Origin: Pseudomonadota bacterium
GTDB taxonomy: Bacteria > Myxococcota_A > Polyangia > Haliangiales > Haliangiaceae
Direction: 5' to 3'
Assembly (NCBI GenBank): GCA_022360315.1
Contig: JAKSDA010000550.1
Span: forward strand, 1 to 54,297
DNA length: 54,297 nucleotides
Made by a program: the position numbers and the translations under genes. The notes under the pieces are model-generated. The model had not been told where the DNA came from, did not search any database, and was given only the letters and a program-made list of their open reading frames with translations. Shown here in pieces: positions 1-7,495 of the stretch; the first letter of the stretch is position 1, and each line of letters opens with the position of its first letter.

Positions 1-167
1 GAGGCTCATCGCCAGGTCGGGCAGATACCGCGCCGGATTGCCCTTGGCCAGCTCGCGACGAATCTCAGCGGCCTCTTGGATGGCCTGCAGCGCCTCCCCC
101 GACCGCCCCGCATCGCTCAGGTGAACGGACAGGTTGTTGAGGCTCATCGCCAGGTCGGGCAGATACC
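1..167 (-). repeat. Near-identical TPR-coding direct repeats
   Basis: A 29-base stretch at 1-29 recurs exactly at 139-167, a 138-base (46-codon) period. It encodes the conserved RYLPDLAMSL part of successive TPR-type repeats. Identity at DNA level suggests recent repeat expansion or homogenisation. Confidence 0.75.
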
Positions 168-1578
168 TGGCCGGAGAGATCTCCGCGTCCGATCGATGAG
201 CGGCGACAAGAATCTCACTCACCGCAACACCCAGTCGGGTCAATCCAATCGGCAGATTGCTTTCGTACGTGAACGCAGCCATGGCTCGCGCCCGCTCGAT
301 GTTTCCTCGGACCATGGCTGCGAGAAGACCATCCAACCGGCGCTCGTCCGAGCGAAATCCCTCGATGGCGAGCGTATCGATGTCGAAGCACAGTCGCCCG
401 AGTCGGTCGATGAGAGCCTCTACCTCACGGTCTTGCATCACAGTCCACAGCCACTCGCTGGCCAACGCGGCATCCGGTTCATCGTCGAGAATCGTCTGCA
501 ACATACCCGCTGCAACGAGATCCGGCGACGGTGCATGCAGTACATCGTCCCTCCAGTGAGGCAGCTTGGTGACGACACGAACCGCGTCAGGGCCCGATGG
601 CAACCCGAGCGCCAACTCCTCGCCAGCCAGACGCTTGACCGCATCCACACCGAGTCCATCGGCGGCGAGCACGGCCAGTCCACAAAGGCGCGGCACCGCT
701 CGTTCGTCCAGACCGAGTGCTTGCCCCAGCGGACCGAGCCGAGCAATCTCGCGCTTCACCAGCGCAGCGATGATGTGACTCCCGCGAAGCCCCAAGGCCC
801 GCTCAGGTGCCAATACTGCATGCACAGCCGCAGCCGTGACAAACAGCGGTTGCCCATGCACTGATGGATCGCGATTCCGCCACTCTGTAATGGCCGCGGC
901 GTCCACCTCGGACCAGGACAAGTCATAAGAATCAGCGTAGCCGCGGCTAGCTTGCTCAAAAAGTGCGACGCACTCCTCGGAGCCCAGGGGACCCAGGTCG
1001 CGCAAGAGGGTTTGATCGCAGAGATGCGCGACATGAGCGCTCTGGAGGTCCTGTTCCCAGTCCTCAAGACCACGACGGCTCAAGAGTACTGCGCGAATCG
1101 GCTGCTCGCACTCAGACAGGTCGGCCAACAACGTCATCCACTCCAGTGTTCTGGCTCGATTCTCCTCGGGGTAATCGAGCACAAGACACAGCCCGCCACC
1201 GCCATCTGTCCTGGGCAACGACACAGGGTCGCGCCAGCTGACAAAGCCAGCCGTCCAGCCGCGTCCGCGCAGTGTCTCACACAATTCAGCGGCAAGACGG
1301 GTTTTGCCAGAGCCACCCCGGCCGCACAGCCAATGCAGCTGCGGGTCGGAGTCCTGGCCCTCAGCCCAGGCGAGCAACGCATCGAGCTCGTCATCTCGAC
1401 CGATGGTCGGCGCCAGTCGATAGCGCCAGGACAATATGTTGTACAGGCTGCCATCACGAGGCAGCCTGCCCTTCCAGGGCAAGCGCAGTCCTCCGAGAGT
1501 ATCATTGCCCCCGTGAAAGTGAACATCGCGGGCTGCCTGGACCTGCATGCTGTGAGCGCCGCCATGCTGTGTTTGCAT
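1..1578 (-). CDS. STAND NTPase with C-terminal TPR repeats (3' end beyond window)
   Basis: The minus strand is open from the left edge to an ATG at 1578. The N-terminus has a short motif, AARDVHFHGGND, followed by a P-loop NTPase core with Walker A GRGGSGKT and a Walker-B-like stretch CLVLDYPEEN. A helical region follows, then 46-residue repeats of TPR type (RYLPDLAMSLNNLSVHL, ALQAIQEAAEIRRELAKGNP) that run off the window. This is the architecture of STAND signalling ATPases, which oligomerise on sensing a trigger; the repeats are the usual sensor part. No effector domain is visible; it could act through the small membrane protein just upstream, which shares the RDV-type motif. The first ATG lies 15 bases after the stop of that gene. 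The 46-residue period is longer than a classical 34-residue TPR and fits the TPR_10/TPR_12 type. Confidence 0.8.
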   Translation of the reverse strand, partial: MQTQHGGAHSMQVQAARDVHFHGGNDTLGGLRLPWKGRLPRDGSLYNILSWRYRLAPTIGRDDELDALLAWAEGQDSDPQLHWLCGRGGSGKTRLAAELCETLRGRGWTAGFVSWRDPVSLPRTDGGGGLCLVLDYPEENRARTLEWMTLLADLSECEQPIRAVLLSRRGLEDWEQDLQSAHVAHLCDQTLLRDLGPLGSEECVALFEQASRGYADSYDLSWSEVDAAAITEWRNRDPSVHGQPLFVTAAAVHAVLAPERALGLRGSHIIAALVKREIARLGPLGQALGLDERAVPRLCGLAVLAADGLGVDAVKRLAGEELALGLPSGPDAVRVVTKLPHWRDDVLHAPSPDLVAAGMLQTILDDEPDAALASEWLWTVMQDREVEALIDRLGRLCFDIDTLAIEGFRSDERRLDGLLAAMVRGNIERARAMAAFTYESNLPIGLTRLGVAVSEILVAAHRSDAEISPARYLPDLAMSLNNLSVHLSDAGRSGEALQAIQEAAEIRRELAKGNPARYLPDLAMSL

Positions 1579-1592
1579 CGCTACGCCGTCGG

Positions 1593-1835
1593 CTATTTGT
1601 CGCTCCGTCCGAAAGGGTCGACTGTGGTCTTACCTCCTTCGGAGTGCGATGGCGTACGTGCCTGAAAGTCGTTGCCAATCGTGACGTCTCGGCCGCCCTG
1701 TATCTGTACGGCGTTGTCACCAGCGTGTTGGGATTGTGCCCCTTTGCGCACCCACAATAGCCTGAGAACCGCACTGACAATCGCCACCCCGACGCCACTC
1801 AGAATCCATTCCTTATTCTCCAGTAGCCAATTCAT
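1593..1835 (-). CDS. Small single-pass membrane protein upstream of the STAND gene
   Basis: An 80-residue protein. The ATG at 1835 is chosen because GGAG lies 7 bases upstream; ATGs at 1841 and 1850 are alternatives. One transmembrane helix lies near residues 10-28 (ILSGVGVAIVSAVLRLLW). A basic step and a polar tail with GDNAVQIQGGRDVTIGN follow. The GDxxVxIxxGRDVxI pattern resembles short glycine/aspartate motifs found in many bacterial STAND and effector proteins, and the N-terminus of the next gene has a related AARDVHFHG. The 14-base gap to that gene suggests one transcript. A membrane-anchored partner or effector of the NTPase is my inference; no family name can be given. Confidence 0.65.
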   Translation of the reverse strand: MNWLLENKEWILSGVGVAIVSAVLRLLWVRKGAQSQHAGDNAVQIQGGRDVTIGNDFQARTPSHSEGGKTTVDPFGRSDK

Positions 1836-1890
1836 CACCATACTCCGCATCGAGTCGTACTGGTTGCTTGCCCACTCTGAGACGAGTCTA

Positions 1891-2544
1891 CTACGCTTTT
1901 GCAACCACCGCGACCAGCCGCTCGATGCCGACGTTGGCCAGGGTGATGCACAACTGCCGCACTGCGGCCTCGACTTCACTGCGCCGGGTCTCGTCGAGCT
2001 CAGGCACCAGGCGGGCGATCTTGCCGGGCAAGACCAGACTCACGGCTTGGAGCTCGGCCCGCGCTGCGTCGGCTAAATGCTGTATGGTCTTTTCGACGTT
2101 CTGTGCCTCGTACAGCTGGTCTTTTTCTCGGGCCAGCCGGAGCTCGGCCAGCTTGGCCGCAGCGAGCTCTTTGCGGCGTTTGGCTTCCTGAAAACTCGTG
2201 GTGTCGCCAGGGTCGTCCTGGAATGCCTGTAGCTCGGCCTCGGTGTAATCGTCGATTTCACCGGTCTCCTTGAGCCGAGAGGCGGTCCGTTCACTGATGC
2301 CGGCAGCGCGCGCGAACTCGTCGCGCGTGAGCTCGCCATTGGCAGGTTTGGCAGCGGAGCCATGCGGTTTCTTTGCAGCCAGAAAATCGTCCAATGACTG
2401 TGCATCGACCATGATGTGGCCACTGCGTTTGACTGAGCGTACCCGACCCCGGCGCAGCCAGCTGCGCATGGTGTTGTCGGGGACCTTGGCACGTTTGGCC
2501 GCCTCGGACACGGTGAGGTAAATCGGAGTAACGCTGGCTGCCAT
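1891..2544 (-). CDS. Phage terminase small subunit-like (Nu1-type) protein
   Basis: 217 residues. Residues 8-55 form an excisionase/MerR-like helix-turn-helix (LTVSEAAKRAKVPDNTMRSW, then a beta-wing and SLDDFLA). A second HTH-like segment, TRDEFARAAGISERTASRLK, follows near residues 73-93. The C-terminal half is a charged coiled coil (QEAKRRKELAAAKLAELRLAREK) followed by helices ending near LVPELDETRRSEVEAAVRQL. This order, DNA-binding head then long helix and dimer helices, matches phage DNA-packaging small subunits such as Nu1, which bind the packaging site and recruit the large subunit. No large subunit is present, so it is probably a prophage remnant. It could instead have been recruited as a regulator of the downstream membrane/STAND pair, with a 55-base gap. 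Confidence 0.6.
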   Translation of the reverse strand: MAASVTPIYLTVSEAAKRAKVPDNTMRSWLRRGRVRSVKRSGHIMVDAQSLDDFLAAKKPHGSAAKPANGELTRDEFARAAGISERTASRLKETGEIDDYTEAELQAFQDDPGDTTSFQEAKRRKELAAAKLAELRLAREKDQLYEAQNVEKTIQHLADAARAELQAVSLVLPGKIARLVPELDETRRSEVEAAVRQLCITLANVGIERLVAVVAKA

Positions 2545-3002
2545 GACTCACATGATTGGGATTCTCGGGAGATAAACTCTTTTCCTCAAATTCCTATTGA
2601 CAATAACGCGGGTCCTCCCTATAAATCCCATTATATGCGGGGGCTGCGCGCCGCAAAACTTCACAAAGCAGTGCGCGAAAAACGTGTCACACGAAAATTG
2701 ACTCAAACGGAGGGAATCCGCCCTGCCACGGGGTGGTTGACCTTGTCGACCTGCTCGTACAGTCCGATGAGCCAATCGTGATAGCTCGACCCGTACTGGC
2801 GCTGCAGGAGTTTTCGCGCTCTCGCGTCCACCCGGGCGCGCACGAAATCGAGCGCCTGGGCCTGGGCAACCTGTGATAGACCACAGCCAAATCCATGAGC
2901 TGGGAGTGCTGAGAAGACGCTGTCCAGATGAGGACTCGGCGGGCCGACACACTGGCCACGACGCTGGCAGCCAGCGTCCCGGTGCAAAGGATGACAAGAG
3001 CA
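2545..3002. other. Phage debris without a convincing complete gene
   Basis: Short frames overlap on both strands. The most protein-like is on the minus strand at about 2703-2880 (ALDFVRARVDARARKLL, then SYHDWLIGLYEQVDKV); it has no credible start or family. An AT-richer stretch at 2560-2640 upstream of the terminase-like gene may hold its promoter. I see no RNA gene. Confidence 0.4.
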
Positions 3003-3359
3003 ATGGGAAGTATTTCACTCACGATCAAGACTCCTCGGCAGCTTGAGAAACAGATCCGGTTTGCCGCCAGCCGGGCGATAAACGATGCGGCCTTTGACGT
3101 CCGGGCTGCCCTGGTCGACTCGCTGGAAACGTCGTTCACAGTGCGTAACACATACAGTGCGCGGGGATTTCGAGTGCAAAAGGCAAAGCGCTCGGACCTC
3201 ACAGCGGTGGTCGGGCAGCAACGAGAATACCTGGTCGAGCACGTGGTCGGTGGTCGCCGGCGACGGGGTGCGATACCGACCTGGGCAGTCAGGCGCAACC
3301 CGAAGCGCGCGGTACGCAGGTCGCGCTGGCCCGGGCGTCTGCTCGAGCAACTGCAATAA
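3003..3359 (+). CDS. Phage tail/virion-type protein, probable prophage remnant
   Basis: 118 residues starting MGSISLTIKTPRQLEKQI. The ATG at 3003 is preferred over an in-frame upstream ATG at 2928, because the family-like sequence begins here. The pattern of a short beta start, then AASRAINDAAFDVRAALVDSLE, FTVRNTYSARGFRV and an arginine-rich REYLVEHVVGGRRRRG is like small phage structural proteins in which N-terminal helices are followed by a statement of basic residues and a conserved glycine-rich turn. No other tail gene is nearby, so it is an orphan. It is opposite in strand to the terminase-like gene, which also argues for rearranged prophage debris. The assignment rests on pattern recall only. 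Confidence 0.5.
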   Translation: MGSISLTIKTPRQLEKQIRFAASRAINDAAFDVRAALVDSLETSFTVRNTYSARGFRVQKAKRSDLTAVVGQQREYLVEHVVGGRRRRGAIPTWAVRRNPKRAVRRSRWPGRLLEQLQ

Positions 3360-3395
3360 AATCGACAAACGGCAGCCGATGATATGCTGTGACCG

Positions 3396-4559
3396 ATGAC
3401 TCACCTCCCCTGTGCAATGGATCGGCGGCTCCTGTCATACCGCGCCGCTGTGCTGGTACTGGCGCTCGGCGTCGCTTTAGCTGGCTGCCATACCGTGCTC
3501 GGACTCGAGCCATCTCTCGCGGAGTGCGCCGGCATCGGTGACAGCGACGGTGACGGCGTGTGCAATGATGCCGATGTGTGCCCCGATGGCGATGATCGGC
3601 AGGACAGGGATGCCGACGGCGTGTCTGATGGCTGCGATCGTTGCCCGCTGGACAAGGCCGACGACAGTGACAGCGATGGCTTTTGCGATTCGAATGACAC
3701 CTGCCCGACCCTGCCCAACCCCGGCCAGGCCGATCAAGACAACGACGCCGTGGGTGATGCCTGCGACAGCGATCCCTGCGATAGAGCTGTGTGTGCGGTG
3801 AGCTGTGCCCAGCTTCTGACCAGTGGTAGGGGCACGCAGACCGATCTCTACGCGCTCGATCCAGACGGCGCCGGTCCGGTTGAAGCGTTTTTGGCGTTCT
3901 GCGACATGAACACAGAAGGGGGCGGCTGGACGTTGATCATGGTGGCGAGCGACGACGGCATCGATACCTGGACCATGGTTCAGGCCGCTCGTTTCACTAC
4001 AGATACCACTCCAATCGGTGACGTCAACATGCGCCACCGCGACTTTAAATCACCGGCATATCACACACTCGGGTTTACCGATTTGCTCTTTGTCCACGCG
4101 CCGTCGGGTGTTACGGCCGAATATGAGATGGTCGGCGACAGCAGTGGCGCTTTGGGCGCATTCATCAATGCCACACCGTTTCCCAATTGCAACCATGCTC
4201 TGGCCGGCAATGGGTTTCCCTTGACCGGCGGCACATTGACGCTCGGTGGCAACCTATGCGACACCGATCTCTATTTTAATCTGGGCGATCACGAGACCAG
4301 TGAAGCCGTATGCCTGGATCTCGACGGAGCGGCCAACCATGCCACGGTCGGGCCGGTTTGGAGCGCCCAAAACAATAACGGCTGCCCGTTTGATGATCCC
4401 GGTTTCATAGCTGCGCTGGGCCCGTCCAATCAATGCGTCGGGTGTCCAGCCGGAATCGAAAGCCAGGAACAGCGGACGCTCGGCTTTGCCTTTGCGCTCG
4501 GACTCAACACCGGCGCCGCGGGCACGGCGGAAAACTTTTTGCAGGTCTACATCCGCTGA
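3396..4559 (+). CDS. Lipoprotein with thrombospondin type 3 repeats and fibrinogen-like domain
   Basis: 387 residues; ATG at 3396, with MDRRLLSYR eight codons in as an alternative. The signal peptide VLVLALGVALAGC ends in a lipobox, so the mature protein is lipid-anchored. Next come calcium-binding thrombospondin type 3 repeats, rich in Asp and Cys (DSDGDGVCNDADVCPDGDD, DSDSDGFCDSNDTCP). From about residue 133 comes a fibrinogen-related/intelectin-like domain with the signature SCAQLL and AFCDMNTEGGGWTLIM. Eukaryotic fibrinogen-like domains bind carbohydrate or acetyl groups; a surface adhesin or glycan-binding role is inferred. TSP3 repeats are frequent in Myxococcota outer-surface proteins. 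It stands alone, between phage debris and the Kai island. Confidence 0.88.
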   Translation: MTHLPCAMDRRLLSYRAAVLVLALGVALAGCHTVLGLEPSLAECAGIGDSDGDGVCNDADVCPDGDDRQDRDADGVSDGCDRCPLDKADDSDSDGFCDSNDTCPTLPNPGQADQDNDAVGDACDSDPCDRAVCAVSCAQLLTSGRGTQTDLYALDPDGAGPVEAFLAFCDMNTEGGGWTLIMVASDDGIDTWTMVQAARFTTDTTPIGDVNMRHRDFKSPAYHTLGFTDLLFVHAPSGVTAEYEMVGDSSGALGAFINATPFPNCNHALAGNGFPLTGGTLTLGGNLCDTDLYFNLGDHETSEAVCLDLDGAANHATVGPVWSAQNNNGCPFDDPGFIAALGPSNQCVGCPAGIESQEQRTLGFAFALGLNTGAAGTAENFLQVYIR

Positions 4560-4870
4560 GGACGCACTGCGGGGCGCCTTGTGTTGCCGCGAAGATCGAG
4601 GCCGACAACCGAAGAAAGACGCGGCTGCCAGCTTGGGCGCGGATAGTGCGGGCGCTGATTATCCAGTTATGGGATGCGGATATGACCTCCTTAAGCTCTC
4701 GTACTCGGTTTGAGCCCATGAGCTGCCTTTGCGCAGATGCCCAACGTCTCATAGCAAGGCATAACGTCTCATCGGTAGACTGATTTCTGTCGAATTGCCA
4801 GGCTGCGATATTTTCGAAATATGGCAGCGCCAACAGCTATCAATACGAACTACTATATGTTCTTGCGGGA
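4560..4870. other. Intergenic region upstream of the Kai operon
   Basis: No gene is supported here. The stretch from 4690 to 4870 is more AT-rich than the genes around it and is the likely place for the promoter of the kai operon. No clear sigma-70 box pair or terminator could be singled out. Confidence 0.4.
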
Positions 4871-5360
4871 ATGCCCGACAATGATAACGCAGCGATCCTC
4901 GTCATGGCTGACGGCACCGAGGATACCGAGTCGCGCGAAGCGGTCTTGTGTGAACTCGATGAAGCGGTCGTCACGGTCGACTGTGGCGAAAAAGCTCCCG
5001 ACCAGCTACAGCGACGCGATTTTGCCGTTGCGCGAGCGCTGCAGCGACGTGTTGACAGAGCTAGAGCGACAGCATCGAGCGCTCTTCAACAGCTACCAGA
5101 CTCAGCTCGTGGTCGAGACTCCCAAGCCGTTTCGGGTCATGAGTCGCATCACCGAGTGCCTGGCGATCATGGCGCTGGCCCGCGCGATCTGCTCGATCTG
5201 CACATCTCTGCTCTCGACAATGCGACGCGGGGGATCGGCGAGATGCGCGCACAGGCTATATGGTCGATGGTGTCTGCTTGCCCTGGACACGATGGGTCGT
5301 TTGGTCGATTATTACTGTTTGGGGATTTGCCGTTCAGGCAGCGAGGATAACATCTCATGA
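4871..5360 (+). pseudogene. Frameshifted KaiA/RsbU_N-like gene directly upstream of kaiB
   Basis: No single frame covers this locus, but joined frames match the C-terminal domain of the intact protein at 10229-11110. The frame of the ATG at 4871 holds the N-terminus. Another carries LTELERQHRALFNSYQTQLV and TPKPFRVMSRITECL (to about 5162). The first resumes with GPRDLLDLHISALD (to about 5255), the third reads YMVDG, and the second ends with LALDTMGRLVDYY and a TGA overlapping the kaiB ATG. The intact paralogue reads GSPRDLIDLHVSALD, VVDGRLLALEMMGLLVDYY. The last three breaks look like single-base losses at about 5162, 5257 and 5271; a fourth frame change lies near 5010-5040. No receiver domain is visible. 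Either a decayed gene or clustered sequencing errors. Confidence 0.75.
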
Positions 5361-5650
5361 TGTACCGTCTGCGCCTCTATATCACCGGCCAGAGTGCCTA
5401 CTCGTCGACAGCCATCAAGAATCTGGAATCGCTGTGCGCAAACGAGCTGCGCGGCATATACAAGCTAGAGGTCGTCGACATCCTCGAGAATCCACAGCTC
5501 GCCGAGGATGAAAAGATCGTCGCCACTCCAACCCTCGTGCGGCTACTTCCGCCGCCGATCCGCCGTCTGGTCGGCGATCTCAGCGACAAAACCGGGGTCC
5601 TTCTCGGCCTCGATCTAGTGCCCTATAAGCGCGAAAAAAACGAGGAATGA
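5357..5650 (+). CDS. kaiB: Circadian clock protein KaiB
   Basis: 97 residues, close to the usual 100 or so. The chain begins YRLRLYITGQS and shows the thioredoxin-like/fold-switch core, with YKLEVVDILENPQLAEDEKI, VATPTLVRLLPPP and RRLVGDLSD, all hallmarks of KaiB. In cyanobacteria KaiB binds the KaiC CI ring after CII phosphorylation and sequesters KaiA. The ATG at 5357 overlaps the TGA of the broken kaiA-like frame, and GAGGAT about 9 bases upstream is a suitable ribosome binding site; ATG 5360 is an alternative. The stop overlaps the first kaiC ATG. The gene itself is intact, so kaiB and kaiC should still be translated even though the upstream gene is broken. Confidence 0.95.
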   Translation: MMYRLRLYITGQSAYSSTAIKNLESLCANELRGIYKLEVVDILENPQLAEDEKIVATPTLVRLLPPPIRRLVGDLSDKTGVLLGLDLVPYKREKNEE

Positions 5651-7206
5651 GGATGAGTTCAGAACGGAAAGCCGTACAGAAACTCGTATCTGGTATTCCA
5701 GGGTTCGACTTCATTTCGGAGGGCGGATTACCCAGGAGTAGGACCACGCTGCTCACCGGTAGCGCAGGTAGCGGCAAGACCGTCTTTGCCCTGCAGTTCT
5801 TGGTCGCCGGGATTCGGCAGTATCGGCAGCACGGCGTGCTGGTTACCTTCGAGGAAGAGCCCGCGGAGCTCATTGCCAATGTCGCTTCTCTGGGTTGGGA
5901 TCTCGAGGAGATGATCAGTGCCAATGCCCTGGCCATTGTCGACGCGTCGCCAGTGCCGGGTGAAGTGGTCGTCGAGACTGGCAACTTCGACCTGGTCGCG
6001 CTGCTCGCACGGATCGAGCACGCGGTCCGCCAGGTCAGTGCGCAGCGGGTCATTCTCGATTCTATCGGCGCGATATTTGCCCAGTTCCACAGCCCGCACG
6101 CGGTTCGCCGCGAACTGCAGCGCATCGCCGTGGGACTGCGCCAGATGGGAGTGACTACCCTGCTCACTGCCGAGCGCACCGATGAATACGGGGCCGTGTC
6201 TCGCTTTGGGGTCGAAGAGTTCATTGCCGACAACGTGGTGATACTGCGCAACCAGCTGGAACACGAAAAGCGCCGCCGCACGGTCGAGATTCTCAAATAT
6301 CGCGGTACTACGCATCAAAAAGGCGAGTATCCGTTCACCATCGACTCGGCAGACGGAGTCACCATCGTTCCCCTCTCGGCCATCAATCTCACCCAAAAGT
6401 CGTCGGAAATGCGCATATCTTCCGGCAATGAACAAGTCGATGAGATGTGCAGTAATGGGATCTTCCGCGATTCGATCATCCTGGTCAGCGGGGCCACCGG
6501 TACCGGAAAGACTCTCATGGTCACCGAATTCATCAAGGCGGCGATCGCCGACGGCAAACGCGCACTCTTGTTTGCTTTCGAAGAGAGTCGCGAGCAGCTG
6601 CACCGCAATGCACTGTCGTGGGGCATCGATTTCGCTGACGCCGAAGAGCGCGGGATCCTCAAGGTCGTGTGCTGCTATCCCGAGAGCATGAGCCTGGAGG
6701 ACCACTTGATTCACATGAAGCGCTACATCGCACAACACGATCCTCAGCGGATCGCGGTCGACAGCCTGTCGGCGTTGGAGCGCGTGTCGAGCACGAGGTC
6801 GTTTCGCGAGTTCGTCCTCGGTGTTACCAGCCATATCAAGGCCAAAGAAACCGCCGGTATGTTCACCAACACCACCCCGGCACTGATGGGTGGAGAATCC
6901 ATCACCGAGACCCATATCTCGACCATCACCGACTCAATTATTCTCTTGCGTTACGTCGAGCTGCAGGGCGAGATGCGTCGAGGGATCGCGGTCCTCAAGA
7001 TGCGCGGCTCATGCCACGACAAAGATATTCGTGAATACGTGATCACCAGTAATGGAATGGAAATAAAGGAAAAATTCCACGGAATAAATGGGATTCTGGC
7101 CGGTACTCCGGTATTCAGTCTGGCCAGCGAGCGCCAACAGCTCGACAGTATGTTCAAATACGACACCCGCCGACAGGATCGGACAAGAGCGACTGACACA
7201 CCATGA
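5647..7206 (+). CDS. kaiC: Circadian clock ATPase/kinase KaiC
   Basis: 519 residues with two RecA-like domains. CI has Walker A GSAGSGKT at 38-45 and catalytic glutamates in TFEEEP near 68-69. CII has Walker A GATGTGKT at 282-289 and glutamates E312/E313 in AFEESREQ. The autophosphorylation segment SITETHISTITDS is conserved, with S425 and T426 matching S431/T432 of Synechococcus KaiC, and T420 matching T426. The C-terminal A-loop region (MRGSCHDKDIREY, GILAGTP) is also present. So both ATPase and dual phosphorylation chemistry should be possible. The start at 5647 overlaps the kaiB stop; ATG 5653 has better spacing from GAGGA (about 7 bases) and may be the true start. The last 30 residues are unlike cyanobacterial KaiC. 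Confidence 0.96.
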   Translation: MRMSSERKAVQKLVSGIPGFDFISEGGLPRSRTTLLTGSAGSGKTVFALQFLVAGIRQYRQHGVLVTFEEEPAELIANVASLGWDLEEMISANALAIVDASPVPGEVVVETGNFDLVALLARIEHAVRQVSAQRVILDSIGAIFAQFHSPHAVRRELQRIAVGLRQMGVTTLLTAERTDEYGAVSRFGVEEFIADNVVILRNQLEHEKRRRTVEILKYRGTTHQKGEYPFTIDSADGVTIVPLSAINLTQKSSEMRISSGNEQVDEMCSNGIFRDSIILVSGATGTGKTLMVTEFIKAAIADGKRALLFAFEESREQLHRNALSWGIDFADAEERGILKVVCCYPESMSLEDHLIHMKRYIAQHDPQRIAVDSLSALERVSSTRSFREFVLGVTSHIKAKETAGMFTNTTPALMGGESITETHISTITDSIILLRYVELQGEMRRGIAVLKMRGSCHDKDIREYVITSNGMEIKEKFHGINGILAGTPVFSLASERQQLDSMFKYDTRRQDRTRATDTP

Positions 7207-7495
7207 GACTGCGGCACCGGACGCGAATCATTTCGGTACATGTGACACTTGTACGTGCGGAATTGCATTTATGGGCCTTGCCAAGAATTCCCACAGCCAA
7301 CCAGACCTCCTCTGAGGGTAACACCTAAAGTCTCTAACTTCGGTGCCGATCACATTCCCTGGCACCAACAAAAACAGTTTTCCAGTCTCGGGGCGACGCG
7401 TTTGTGACCAGAGTGCGCCTCGACGACGCTGGATACGTTTGTTACCCAATTGCAAGTCCTCGCCAAACGGGCCATTCGATGGAGACGTGAGCAGT

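Noticed and set aside
76..864. 262-codon plus-strand frame
   Set aside because: It is antisense to the STAND/TPR gene, whose minus strand shows a P-loop and TPR repeats; no domain in the plus frame.
2687..3298. 203-codon minus-strand frame
   Set aside because: Antisense to the phage virion-type gene, arginine/serine-rich, no domain.
3477..4037. Minus-strand frame opposite the TSP3 repeats
   Set aside because: Repeated Asp/Gly codons of the lipoprotein leave the other strand open by composition.
5728..6915. 395-codon minus-strand frame inside kaiC
   Set aside because: Shadow of kaiC, which carries all family motifs on the plus strand.
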